Positions 11,357 through 23,338 of a stretch of DNA of 64,000 nt are shown here, in pieces. Location: NCBI GenBank assembly GCA_002205965.3, contig NADL03000639.1:744001-808000 (forward strand). Reading direction: 5' to 3'. Within the stretch, counting starts at the first letter, position 1. The number at the start of each line of letters is the position of its first letter. Source of the stretch: Kappaphycus alvarezii. Lineage: Eukaryota; Rhodophyta; Florideophyceae; Gigartinales; Solieriaceae. Made by a program: the position numbers and the translations under genes. The notes under the pieces were generated by a model, which worked only from the letters and a program-made list of their open reading frames with translations, made no database searches and was not told where the DNA came from.

Positions 11357-12018
11357 GGTTTCCAGAGGGAAATCTCATCCCAGTGGCGTAAAGCGCACAT
11401 TGCCTCTGTCATGTAGTGACGGCGGAAGGGAGAACCGAAGGGAAAGGGCGTGGGATGGAGATCACGGGAGGTGGTCGGAAGGCGGAGGCGGAAGAACGAG
11501 TATGTCCTTACCCTCGTTTCGAGAGTTGGAGGACTCGTTGAGCAAGGACCCCTACCTCGGCAAGCTAAGGAGGTAATAGAGTCGGAGGGGGTGGGGTAGG
11601 AGAACTTGCTAAGAACCTGGTAACAATCCTGGCGTTCGCTATCTGGCTATGCGCCATATTGAAGCAGATTACATATTATTACTAGTAATACTCTCTCCGC
11701 TCCTCACTCCACTCCGACGCTTGCTCTTTCCTAAAGAACTCGGTTGCGTTGTCAGTGTGACGTCAGTTTTCCTACTATTGCGGCAGAACCAGAGGCGGTC
11801 TCCGCGACAATCTCGTACAGAAATCCTAGGTTTTACAGTTAGATAACATCAGGCTCCGTGATACCACAACTACTGGATGCCAGCATCTGGGCGTTGTTGT
11901 GCGTCTTGCGCGTTCATCATATCTAAGACTGTCCCACGCCCGTAGATATCACGTTCCACATACGTAAAGTCGGCCTCAACTGGGCAATCACACCTGTCGT
12001 GGCAAACAGTCCTAGTCG
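11357..12018. other. no recognisable gene
   Basis: This lies between the 10.9-kb ORF and the 3' end of the minus-strand receptor gene. Bases 11,360-11,580 are purine-rich and could be 3' untranslated sequence. Nothing else is recognised. Confidence 0.4.
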
Positions 12019-15000
12019 CTATGATCCACGCCCTGAGATAGACAATAACACCAGTACAAACACGAGAACAGTGACGCCTGCTATTTCCGCAGCGAGCAGC
12101 AGCAGCCCTTCAAATGAGAATGTTGCCGAGGCCCATGCCAACCTTGTACCAATGGTAAAGACTCCTGTCGTTGACGTTGTCAATGTGGCGGTGGTGAAGT
12201 CTGTATCCGCCGTTACTGAAGAATCGCTAAATGAAGTCGTAATACCTGAGAAGTCTGGCACGTACAAAACAGTCGAGTTGTCTTGTCCCACTGCTTGATT
12301 GGCGCAAACGACAATCCCATTGGAACTTCTTCCTCGGGGGTCTCATTCGAGACTACCGTCAAGTTGCGTGGCAACGACACTCGAACTTGGTAACAGTCTT
12401 TGATGGAGCCCAACATCTTGTACCTCATTTCCATTTAGAGTCGCGACCATGGTTGATACCAATCCGTCAGTCAACGTCGTGTTTTGGTGTAGCCTGACAG
12501 GTAAATGTAATCAGGGGTCCACCGCAACCGAAAAGTACAGTCTCTTGATGGAATCTTCAAACAAGTCTTTGCACCAAGAGAACTGCACTTCCCCTTCAGC
12601 ACCGCCGTTGACTGAAAGCCGTGATCCTTGCTCAGAGTTGCAGAAGTGACCGGCCTTAATAGTCACTTGACTTATTCTCCCTTGATTAGGGTTCTCGTAA
12701 GATGCAGCTGCAGATTGCCTTATATCAATTGGCATGCGGTCACGTGCTGAGAAGGGTATTGAAGATGGAAAACGAATGCCAGTCGTGACTTCCTCCACAC
12801 ATCCGCAAGTGCACCTTTTCAGCAAGGAGATTGCAATTTGTTCTTTCATGACCTCGTAAAGGTCCAACCAAATGTCAATCACTTCAGACTCTGTATCCGT
12901 GGCCTGCCGCAGCAATCTTCTTCTTGTTGTTCCTTGCGGGTAAGAGGCCAGCACCAATGCAGGAGTTAGATCATAAAACTGCAGTAGTTCCTCAATGACT
13001 TGAAGCGCCCCGTTGTCCGGAACACGCTCAATAGCACTCACGGTAATGTTAACGAGGTAATACAAGGTTTCCATCCCGTACGTAATTCCAAGGGATGGAG
13101 TTAAACTCGCAAGCGCCGCTGCAGTGCTAACATAGCCGGCACTTTGAATTGCATTCGGCACCGCATTTGCCGCCACCTGATTCATTCCCTCGGTAAAATT
13201 TGCGAGGACTTCAGAGTCTAGATCCATTGCGTTACTGCCACCAAGAGACCAAATGAGTTTCACCATGTCCCACCCAAACTGCTGATAAGTAGCGTGATCC
13301 CCAGCTTGGAATGCACCGTAAGCCTCATCGTACATTCCTGCTAGGTCTGTAGGAGTCGCTGCAGTGCTTGTGACTGTTATGTTACCTCCTGTTGCCGAGC
13401 CTAGTAATGTAAACCCAATCCAATCATACACATCGCATCTCACAATGTAGCTCCCGGCAGTGGCCAGCCTAAACTTCACAACATTCTCTCCCTGACAACC
13501 GCCAACACATGACTCTACTCCAAACTCATCAGTTAGGATAAAGAAAACTTGAAGTCTCCCTCGTAGCTCGTATACGCTGAAAGTGCATACGTGTCTGCAG
13601 TACTACCAACAGGTGTTGCGAGACTTCCAAGAATCACTCTTGGTTGTTCAACTGTGGTGATTGAGATGATATTTTCGTTAACGGCAAAGTCAGGGTGAAA
13701 GGTCGATATGAGAATTCTATATTCTGTCGCGGGATCCAGGACATTTGACTTGAAACCCAATGACAATCTTCCAGCACCGGAGCTTGAGGTGTAGTACCCT
13801 GGTAGTCAGTAGATTATCGTCTGAGGCTAGCAAGGTGCGTGCTTGCCCTGCAGGAGAGATGATTTCATATGTCCAAGTCGTGGCTGTAGTCTCAGAGACA
13901 GGAGTGATAGTTATATCTTCGTAATATTTCACTTGAGAAGTATCGACGGAAATTGTTTGATTGTTTGTAACCAGAATGTCTACCAAGGCTTGGAATTCCT
14001 GGTTCTGCTCTTCACTGAGAATATATGTAGCCGTGACTGCATCTGATACCCGAAGAATCTCGTCCTCTGTGGCGTTCAGTGATGTTTTCGAAATTTGCAG
14101 CGTATACTCGATGAAAACAGCAGTGGTATTCTGGACGGCAGCCAGACTTGAGGAAGACACTGTAAACTCTACATTCGATTGAAGTGATGAAGGCATCAGC
14201 CCATTGCCGCATGTCAGGGCATCTTGCATCGATTCATCCCACGCATAGCGACAAGACCATGCGTAACTAAGACCAGCTGCCCCATCTCCAACCAATATAT
14301 CGGGGTCAATAGATCCTGCTGCCGAGACAACAAGATCCTCGGTTTCCGAAACGAATCGCGAGTACTCTCCACCGTTTATCTGTGGTCTTAGCGGCGCCGG
14401 AGAGATTACGACAAAGTTCCATCTGATCCCCTTATCGATTCTCCTCCGTTAGATACGCTGTTAAGGATAGACCAAACCTGCCGTATTCCATTAGACTTTG
14501 CGGAATATGAAACTCACGACCGAGGAGGTCGGGCTTATCTCTTCCTCTGGGGCAGTCGTGTTTGTGTAAGAGAACACGAAAGTTTCCTCTCTGAATCTCC
14601 ATTCATAAGTTATCTCTGTGGAGTTTATCACGAGAGAACTTTCTGAGCAGCCCGGGATAAACAGCTCTGCAGGGACGGTTAGCGTAACATTTGGGTCTGA
14701 AATTGACCTTAACTGAGGGTCATTGATAAATACTCCAATTCGCTGGACACTCAACTGAACAACAGTCATTGTCTGTTGCAAGGATGCGAACAATGTCTCC
14801 ACCGTGACTGTGAGTGTGTATGGAACATTTTTCTCCGGAAACGCGTTGTACGGGATGAAGAGCACCTCGCTAGTTGAAACAATACCGACGAGGAGAGAAT
14901 ATTCGTGGTGCTTCCGACTGCAGTCATGGTCCACTGATACGCAGCGTTTTGAAAGCGTGCTCCGTTCGATATTGAAGCTCGATAAAGGCTGTTGCTGCAC

Positions 15001-17289
15001 ACACCAACCTGATAAGAAAAACTCTCGGAATCAAATGCACCCCCGCTTCCCGTGATGGAAACAGTTGAAGCGGTGTCTTCATACGTGAATTCTACCTCGT
15101 TCGAGGCAATCTGACCAATCGTCACATACACAGTCTGCGTATAAGAGGAGCCAACCTCAGAAAGAGGAGGAGTTGTAAACGTGATGGTAGTATCATTATA
15201 CTGAATCTCGGAGGACGGGAGCTGTAAGACTCCAAAATGCACCACGGATGTTGATGGGTCAAATCCCCAAATGTACCGGTCAAAGTCACTTCTGTGCCAC
15301 CGCTCTCAACGCCAGAGGACGGTACAATTGACGTAATTACCACGGTGACTCATAAGTAAATTGCAGCGTGTTAGAAGATGCCCCTGACACTTGGACGGAC
15401 ACTGCGTAGGAGAATTCAGAGTCAGCACCGACAGATGTTTGAGGAGGGCTATTAAACACGATTCGCGACGTGTTGCTAAATATAATCAGTTCGGGATCAA
15501 TCCGCATGTTATCAAAGAAGATTCCTGAATCTTGTGATGACGGATCAAAGTCGGAAAACTGCCACTTAGGGTCACCTGGTCCCACCTTCCACCGGCCCTG
15601 TGGTAGGAGACATCGATTCCAGGACTGCGAGGTCACATAAGTGAAGATAACTTCGTTCGAGGTCAACCCGCCACTCGTTACTACACACCGCAACGTTAAA
15701 ATCGGACCCAATTGCGCCATGGGCGGTGTAAGAAACGAAACGTGTGGTGGAGGACACCTCTCCGACTAACGCGGGATCAATGGCTACTCCATTAAGCGAA
15801 ATGCTCAATTCCTCAGCATCCGCTCCCGAAAACGTCCCCAGCAGCACTACTGTCGTCCCCCCTTCTTCTGGTCCAAACGCAGGCTCAATACTTGTTATCT
15901 GAAGCTCATTCCCAAGCACAGGCTCATCCGCAAATGAAAACAAATACGTGGGGCTCGTCCATCTGCCGCCTGTAAGACTTCCCCTGTGGGTTTGGTAACA
16001 TTCAAACCCCATTCCAAATCAAGGCCCGTTCCCGGCGGCAACGCAAACGTCAGTCCCGCGCTACCGTTTCCGTACAAGACGGCGTTACCACGACTATTCC
16101 GCCTCTTTTCTTCCCCGCAAACTCTATTCCCAATGAATACTCCCACTCCTCAATCCCCTGCACACTCCCTGGCAGATTCCCGACTTCCAACACGACCAAC
16201 TCCCCGCCACTACTTCCAAACACCCCGCCCGGAACAATCGACCACACTACGGGCACAACTTCTCCCTCTATCAGAATCTCCAAAAACATGCCATAACCTT
16301 CCTCCTCCAAGTCAGTCTCTGCCACGATATCACCCCATTCAAACAAACTCTACCACCGCGGTCCCATTGGAATACTTTTCCACATCCAACCCAAGGGACA
16401 CTCCCCCTCCCTCCAGGACAGCAAATCCAACAGCGCAGCCCTCTGCAATGTTACATCTCCAGCAGCAAATGTGGCCACGCTTGCGCAGCCTTCAGCTTGC
16501 TGCAAAATTCCCCCGAGGTCGCCCCCAATACTGACTCCATCCAAACCAACAGTAATCGTATTATTCGAATTGGTACCATCAATATACTGAATAAATACGC
16601 CTAGGTTGATATTCCCTTCTTCTTGCTCCACCTGCTCCGTACTGACAACCAGTGGATAATTTGAACCACCCAACATCAGCGACACCATCGTCATTAATTG
16701 TAAAAAACGACATACCAACGAGAACGATCTCGACGGAATCAGATGTATAGACGACTTGAGATGTAGAGCTATTGAGTGCTTGTAACGAGAAGGTAGTAAT
16801 GCCGGACCATTTGTTGAAGTCCAGATCGACAGTAACGTTGTAGGCCAGACTAGACTCGGGGGAGTCTACCTGCACGGTTACTATGTCGACATCATCGGGT
16901 TGCAGATTTGTGGGTTTGAGATTAGAGGAACGAGAAGAAAGTCTTCGAGGGTGGTGTTTTCTGCGGGGACAAAAACAAAGGACAGCTTTGTGTCGGATTG
17001 GAGGTTGATGTGTGAAATGTGAAGTGGAGAAGGGTTTGAGGAGGTGATGAAAGGACCGGAGAGTTGACGAAAAGTAGAGGAGTAGAGGGATGGAGAATCG
17101 GAAGGGGAGAGTGGAGGAAGGGATTGAAAGGAAAGTGGATAGGGGGTGTGGAGGAGAGGACAGAGGTGGAATAGAGAAGCAGAAGGAGGAGAGGAATAGG
17201 GGGGTGGAGCATAGTGGGACAATGCTGAGGAAGGGAAAGGAAGATGCAGGACAGAACAGATGGGACTTGAAACCAATTTGCAGAGCCAA
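12019..17289 (-). CDS. large surface protein with IPT/TIG and REJ/PKD-like regions and a C-terminal membrane helix
   Basis: The minus strand encodes a long extracellular-type protein. From the N-terminus come a Ser/Thr-rich part with many N-glycosylation sequons, then IPT/TIG modules recognised by ITSIEPAFGPEEGGTTVVL (about 15,900), ESMSPTTGPVEGGT (about 15,620) and TSIVPSSGVESGGTEVTLTG (about 15,335). A REJ-like stretch follows (14,490-15,000, with ELFIPGCSESS and ITYEWRF), then PKD-like beta-rich sequence. A 320-residue region (12,511-13,479) contains a Cys cluster CTCGC. A hydrophobic helix near 12,050-12,120 is followed by SGRGS and stop. REJ and IPT modules occur in egg-jelly receptor and polycystin-type proteins, so adhesion or gamete recognition is possible, but only one membrane segment is seen and no channel. 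The frame changes about ten times while module sequences stay intact. The start is uncertain. Confidence 0.6.
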
Positions 17290-17851
17290 GAGAGAGAAGC
17301 GAGGTTTATGGAGTTGGGGGATGAGAGGGAGGAATTAAGAGGACTGGGGGTTGTTATGTGAAGTTGCAAGGGTGAATGAATTCAGCGAGCGGGCGGAAGG
17401 AGGGGATTAGAAGGAGCGCTTGGGGAGGCGAGGAGGGGGAGGGATGGAAAGGAGGTGCTAATGAAGAAGTGCATGATGATGGGAAATTGGTTGGGTAAGA
17501 TTGGTTACGGAGCGGGTGCGACGGTTAATGCCAGGCCTTGGGTTGCATTGAGAAGATGAGAATGCGTGCAGATAGGCAGTTTAGTGGGAACTGCGATGAA
17601 GGAGGAGGGTTGGGAAAACGGGGGAGATGGGCGACGGGAAGGAAATGAGAGCAGAGACTGCGGTGTTTGACATCAAAATAAGGATGATTTTGTTTCGGTC
17701 GAATGAATGCATCGATTCAGATGACGAGCGTTTTGTATATCTAGCAAACAGCTGTTTCATTCTAAAATGTGAAACGCGAATGTAAAGCGGAAAACGTTGT
17801 AAGGAAACACATGCGTGGCAATCTGCCAAACACAAATTGGTTTTGAATGTT

Positions 17852-17864
17852 GTACTGTACAGTA
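17852..17864. repeat. GTAC palindrome
   Basis: The sequence is GTACTGTACAGTA, about 560 bases upstream of the presumed start of the minus-strand receptor gene. Confidence 0.7.
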
Positions 17865-18050
17865 GTAGTAGTGGCGGCTTTGCATTCCAAGAAATGGCAC
17901 GTTTAAACATTATTTTTGTAGCTCTAAGAGGCTGTATCTGTGCCTTTTTGGGTGTATCCGAGAAAATGCAAGCGATTGATTTTAACTGGATCAGATTATT
18001 TATGTACTGTATTACGTAAAGTAGGTTTTTTGCGTTGTACCTATGGAGAT

Positions 18051-18064
18051 ACTGTACTGTACTG
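18051..18064. repeat. GTAC palindrome
   Basis: The sequence is ACTGTACTGTACTG, with single ACCGTACGG and CTGTACAG sites within the next 370 bases. Confidence 0.7.
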
Positions 18065-19128
18065 CGCAGTGCTGGACTCATCTGACTCTGCTGTGTCCCT
18101 GCCATACCGTACGGTTTTCAGAAGATGCTTTTGACTATGGCAAAAATTTCATTGAAATAGGATAAAGCCACAAGTGCGGTACTGGAGAAACACGATCCGG
18201 CCTCCTGTGAATGAAAATTCATAAAACCCTCAACCTCGGCACAACTCGCAGTAAATAAACCCCATTCACCCACCAAGGCTGCCCAAGAGTACGCCCCACA
18301 CAGGTGCAATCCACACCATTTGCAAACAGTTTACATCAAATAGTTTCCATGGAACTCCTCTAGAACAATCCCCTCACCGAAAGACAGCTTCTGCAGCTAC
18401 GAGAAGCCATCACTGTACAGTTCTATGCCCCCATCGCTTATGTTTCGCTGTCTTCGACCACGCCACCACATGCATCTTGAAAGGCTATTATGATGCGTAT
18501 TCAATTTCGCCAAACAAGGCCGTTCTTTTATTTGCATTACAGTATCCATTCGCAAGATTACCCTGACAATATAGGCCTGAGAAGAGGATCTTACTCATTG
18601 CTTATCTTGAGTGTGCACAACTGAACGACTATTCAGTTAAGAACTAACTGAATGGACCAAATCAGTCACGTGCAGTGGAACACGCGATATGATGGCCATA
18701 GGCACTGACGACCACAAAGCGCAACTATACGCTGGTAGGATGTATGTGCGAATAGGGGGAAAAAGGTTGGGTTCTTCAATAATTGAAAGATGTGGGCGTC
18801 TGTGTCCCAGTATATTCCGTCAGATAGCTAATATTCGTACTGATATCTACACTGTAACCTTCTCTAAAGTAGCGGCTCAAGACCAGCCATCAAGCATGCC
18901 GGTTGGACATTACAGCAGTTGCAGCGTGCCTGTGAGAGCACTGCTCGGACCTTTCCGTAGGTCTCCATCGCCTTCACAGCGACACCCCGGGCGATGTCGG
19001 TAAGCACTGAGTAGGCATCGGGTGCCAGCCTCCTAGGGTAGAAATTGGGATAGGCACAAGCCGACTTCTGGTCGTGGTGGCAATGAAGGACTGTATCTCT
19101 TCCTCTTTGCGGATATTGCAGCGCTGAG

Positions 19129-20744
19129 CTAGGTGAGCGGGCTAAACGTGCGCACTCTCCTGTTGGAGGGCGCTAGAGGGTTAACGAATGTAACGTCGAA
19201 GAAATCTGTGCCTCCATTGCTTCCCATGCACGAATATCCGGTCTTGTGCGGTGGAGTCCATTCCGGGGCTCGACGGCTGGGTGGCGTGCTGCCTTTTGCA
19301 AGTCCTGTGCGAGCAGGACGACCTGCAGTCATGTCGCCGGATGGTGCCCTCCATGCAAGCAATGCATGAGATTGCCAAAACAGTCGAGAATCTCTGGGCA
19401 GCGGCGGCGAGGGCACGGGGTACCAGGGGAGAAAAGGGGGATTGAAAGTAGTATTGGAGCCACACCACGAATTCGCGGGGTCAATACTGGTCTTGAGTCC
19501 GGGGCATGGGGCACAGAAGACCCAGTCTTTGGCACCTGGGAGAGCCATAGAGCCCGGAATGCCTGTCTCCTTTGGTCCCGAGAGGAATTCCTTCTTGCAC
19601 TGCTTCATGGATGGACTCTGTTAGTCTGCTGCGATGGTGTTTTAGTTGAGCAAAGGCACTAAAAGGGAGAACTGATGAGCGCAGGCAGGAATGGGACCAC
19701 CTCCATGAGCATCTAGCGATTCATAGGTTGTCAATTCCCTGATTGGCGCAGGGAGAATAGCGCGCAATACACTGTTGGCCGTCGAGCTGGAAGCAAGGAA
19801 GGCGGCGGCAGCGATGTTTCTGGCCGATGTGAAGCCGATCCCAAGGGAGGGCTTCTTAGGATCCTTTGGTTTCACTGGGAGTTGTAGCTCGCGAAAAACC
19901 TCAGAGTCCAGGACTCCCCCTGCTAATGTCCTGAGACACTGCTCCATCATATCATCGAAATGTGTTGCACCTGGGCGGAGGACGATGTCGGCACCACGCG
20001 CAGCAAGTAGCCAATCTTGCAGACCCCGAAGCAGTTCCGCAGGAGCTGAAAGGCTACTTGCGTATTCTCCAGGTTAACGATGGCCTCGAGAAATGGACGG
20101 AGTGATTGGACGTGGGCTGTGAAGTGTTGCGTGGTGAATGCCTCTGAGCCGACAGGGGCGTTAAGCACAAGTGTTCCTTCGCTGTATTCTTGAGTTAGCT
20201 CCATGCGGGTCAGTACAGCGCTACTGACTCCGGCGGAGCAGTAGGCCACCAGACCTTGCATTTCGGAAGGGACAGATGCAGACCCTGCTAGTGGCGTCCA
20301 GCGAAGAAAGGATGTCGACGGCTCGGGAAGTTGTTCGTGACGCGCGATGATGTACCCGTCATCGTGATACCATAGTTGGAGCAACAGTTGGCCCATGGTC
20401 TCATCTTCCCCAGAACCAGAGCCCAAGAGCTCCTGGATTTGAGTATGAGGGGGTGCGAAAACTAAGTCGAAAAGGAGCCCGCCGAGATTGTCCCCCTGTT
20501 GTGTTCCTCGCACGCTTCGGAGAACATGGCGACCAATCCACATATACGCCGGCGCAGTTGCATAGCAGTACGAGACCCAATATGTGAAATAACAGGGTGC
20601 AACGATTTGGACTTCCTCTTCGTTCCACGAGACCCACGGAAACAGTTCTTTGCGAATAATGGCGTCTGCCAACCTGGCTTGGCATTTCCTGGCTACACGT
20701 GGTAGAAGCTTTTCGTCAGGAGTCAAATAATTGTTTCTCCACAC
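19129..20744 (-). mobile_element. LINE-like reverse transcriptase with restriction-like endonuclease tail, 5' truncated
   Basis: The minus strand carries the C-terminal half of a non-LTR reverse transcriptase. GTQQGDNLGGLLFDL (about 20,500) corresponds to the palm motif before the active site, and LWYHDDGYII (about 20,360) holds the catalytic DD pair in the family's YxDDG form. RNCFGVCKIGYLLR (about 20,010) is the thumb-side signature of this algal and plant group. RNIAAAAFLASSS (near 19,800) follows. Near 19,200 DFFDVTFVNPLAPSNR matches the restriction-like (PD-D/EXK) nuclease that these elements use to nick their target. The fingers region is missing: coding similarity stops at about 20,744, next to a GTAC repeat cluster, as expected for a 5'-truncated LINE. 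One or two frame changes separate the RT and nuclease parts. Confidence 0.8.
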
Positions 20745-20762
20745 CTACAGTATCCAACTTCC

Positions 20763-20793
20763 AGTACAGTACTGTACAGTACAGTACTGTACA
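20763..20793. repeat. GTAC palindrome cluster at LINE 5' junction
   Basis: Overlapping GTACAGTACTGTAC motifs run for about 30 bases and begin about 20 bases beyond the truncated end of the LINE coding sequence. Confidence 0.85.
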
Positions 20794-21414
20794 ACCTACG
20801 GTGCATTACTGTGGTATGTGGACAAGGAGGTAGCGAGGAGGTAGCGAGGAGGGAGCGGACAGGAGGAAGTTGGAGTTGGTGGAGGGTAGGATCAGGGAGT
20901 GACGGGGAAAGAACGGACGGGTACGTCAAATTACCCTCGCGGGAACTCCCCCGATTGCGCCGGTCAGAGCTCCTTTTATTCCCCCATTTCACGCCGTCGA
21001 AACTTTTAGAAATTCCAGATTAGTTTATATCAATCACACTCCCCCTGTTGACGGCGGTCACTGCTCCCTTCGCTTCACCGGCGACATGAACTGTACGAGG
21101 ACTCGAACCGGATATCGCGGACGTTTGCAGCCGGAGGGGCTAACGGTGAGGCGCGCGAGGTTGAGGTTAACGCTGACATTTCTTTGACACTTGATGAGCA
21201 GGACTGGAAGCTGTTGGGTTTAGGCGGGGGAATCTCTTAATGTGTTAAAAAACCTGAACCGTACAGGTAGTGGTTAAACTAGAAGACTAAGAACATCTCC
21301 AGGCGACGGCTGAACCATCACCCACTCCAACAAGGACAAAGGGGGGACTAGAAGAATTCCACCATCTAAATACGGGATCAAGACAGCTTGAAAAACATCT
21401 AGTGTAAGCATGAC
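20794..21414. other. no confident gene
   Basis: The plus-strand frame at about 21,085-21,235 reads as a plausible acidic exon (for instance DISLTLDEQDWKLLGLGGG) and might be the 5' part of the ORF that follows. No start or splice site could be fixed. Confidence 0.3.
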
Positions 21415-22100
21415 AACTTACAGACGACGACAACCAAGACGAAGAAAACTCCGGACGAGTTTAGGAAACGTGATGACACAGATGGGGGAAGGTACTGCGC
21501 AGACCGAAATGGCATTGTGATGGATGAAGCGGACGTTGGATGGGCGATGGGCAGGGGCCAAACAGGACCGACCATCCCATTTCGAAGAGGTTCCGTTCTT
21601 CGCCATTTGGACGAGGACTCTACCGCAGGAAGTTGGTACCACGAGTCGTCCGGAAAGGTTCTTCAACGAAAATCATATTTTTGCATCTGGGTTTCAGATG
21701 GCCGTAGTGGATGAGGTAGAGTGCTTGCAGAGGTTGTTCCAAGATTGCATGGACCGCGTTGGAATTCCGTTGCGAGTAGATGGCCGGAGAATTGAGGTCA
21801 AACACGAAATAGGATGGGTTCCGGAGTTTGTTCACGAAGGAGTTTGCCAAGTGCATGTATGGTGATGTGCTGCGATGTTCCACAGCGAACGCTATCTTTG
21901 CGCTTACGAAGGATAAGGAGGATAGCTTCGCGATTCTGCGGAAGCCGTGGACGGGTGCACGTACTTTCGCAGAGGCGCAGCTATGGATGGAGAAGAATGT
22001 GATTATCCAGGGTGAAAGTAGGTCCCAATCCAGACGAAGCGGAGAGCTTGGCTGCATTGCATGGAAAGGTGTTGATCTGCAGACTGATGGGAATGGATGA
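21415..22100 (+). CDS. unidentified protein, frame-changed
   Basis: A continuous protein-like sequence starts in a basic part RRRQPRRRKLR (about 21,420) and runs through ARMAKNG-like and WAFFAIW-like stretches. After one frame change near 21,820 it continues with MFTKEFAKCMYGDV and FAILRKPWTGARTFAEA to a stop at 22,098-22,100. It contains no motif that I recognise. It neighbours a LINE on one side and a copia fossil on the other, so it could be a mobile-element gene rather than a host gene. Confidence 0.35.
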
Positions 22101-22135
22101 TCATAGAGATAAAGTAACCACTTTGTAGTCCTTGA

Positions 22136-23338
22136 CTACATAACTGCGATGATGATTGATTCCAGAGAAAAGACTGCTTTCAAGATGATGCTGGGGTGTT
22201 CAAGAAGTGCATGGGAGCCTCCTTTAAACATTGGTAGGTCGACCAGAGTCGAAAGTTGATGAAGCACGAGGTTGGAAAGTCGTCGAGGAAGATGAAGCCA
22301 TCTAGGAAAAAGAAGAAGCTTATTAAACAAGGGTGCACTAGTGTCAAGGTCTTAGCCGCTTAAACGGAGGCCCCATTATACCAAGAGAATCCAAAGGTTG
22401 ATGTGTTTGGCGCGATTGAAGATGATCGAGCCGATAACTCCGCGCACAATGATTTTGTTCAACTTGCGATAGGTTGCGATATTTCGCTTGCTGAGCGCAT
22501 CCGAAATTCCTGCGGTCTAGGAATCCATTGAATGGTAGCTTTTTCTCCGTTTTCGAACGAGTCACGGATGCGAGAGATGGTTGGTCTGCGGTCTGCGATA
22601 GTCGGAGCCTTCATGCAACGTTGTGATTGTAGCGTACAACCGTTTGAATCTATGGACAAGGTGAATGGTAGGGTGTTCTCAGCGTCATTTAGTCGTCGAA
22701 TTCCTTCTGCCATGTGAGCAGCACGGTCCGTACTTGTTGCTGCGGCGAGGATCTCAGCTCCGATTGATGAGAATGATACTCGAGATTGCTTGGATGAAAC
22801 CAAATCTATGACATGGTATATGCTCGCTCCCCTTGCTGGCACGAGGATACCGGAAAAGTAACCGGTTTATCCATAGGATCTAGTGCCAGTATTTGCGTCA
22901 GAAAGGCCGGGTGAGAGGGATTTGTCAATGAGCCTGGTTGCAGATACCGAAGCTTAGGTTGAAGGGAGCGAATTTCTGCGAAGAACTTGTTCGCTGTAAC
23001 AAGGTGGTGTACCTGAAGACGTCCCTTCATTTGTTGCAAAGGAAGCCTGAGGAAGTATAACGTGGCCCAAGAAGTTAAGGGATTCTGCCAATGCCTTGAA
23101 GGCAATGACTTCAGCTGTTTTGCACTAATGGGTCTGCGCTTTTCGTCGAAGGCGATAAGTGTATAGGGTTGATCTTAGAGAGGTATTCTTCCATATCGAA
23201 GACGATAGAACCATTGCCATTCCGGTGAATCTTAAGCCGGTTGAAGACAGGGTCAGCGTATATGGTGAATCTCCCTACTCTGAAACGTTTCGAAATGGCC
23301 TGATGGAATCTCCGAATATGAGTTCGAATGCCGGCCAA
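22136..23338 (-). mobile_element. Ty1/copia-like retrotransposon fossil (RT end and RNase H)
   Basis: The minus strand holds the end of a reverse transcriptase region (about 22,850-23,340) followed by an RNase H region (about 22,350-22,840) in the order usual for copia polyproteins. The RNase H part includes the motif VSFSSIGAEILAA. No LTRs or integrase were found beside it, so it is a fragment, and it is broken in several places. The sequence still reads well at protein level, suggesting moderate rather than great age. Confidence 0.65.

Larger units (their letters stand above)
17290..19128. other. no recognisable gene; upstream region of the receptor gene
   Basis: This contains two GTAC-type clusters (listed separately) and otherwise unremarkable sequence. 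Bases 17,290-17,520 are purine-rich on the plus strand, continuing the composition of the receptor gene's 5' end. No protein-like signal is recognised. Confidence 0.4.

Noticed and set aside
12019-17289. Polycystin cation channel
   Set aside because: Only REJ/IPT-type extracellular parts and one membrane helix are visible; no six-helix channel or PLAT domain was found.
16881-17369. Alternative Pro/Ser-rich N-terminus for the receptor gene
   Set aside because: The purine/pyrimidine bias leaves several frames open at once. The start could not be decided, so it was not annotated separately.
21085-21125. tRNA-like T-loop GGTTCGAGTCC on the minus strand
   Set aside because: The T stem and acceptor stem do not pair and no D or anticodon arm can be placed.
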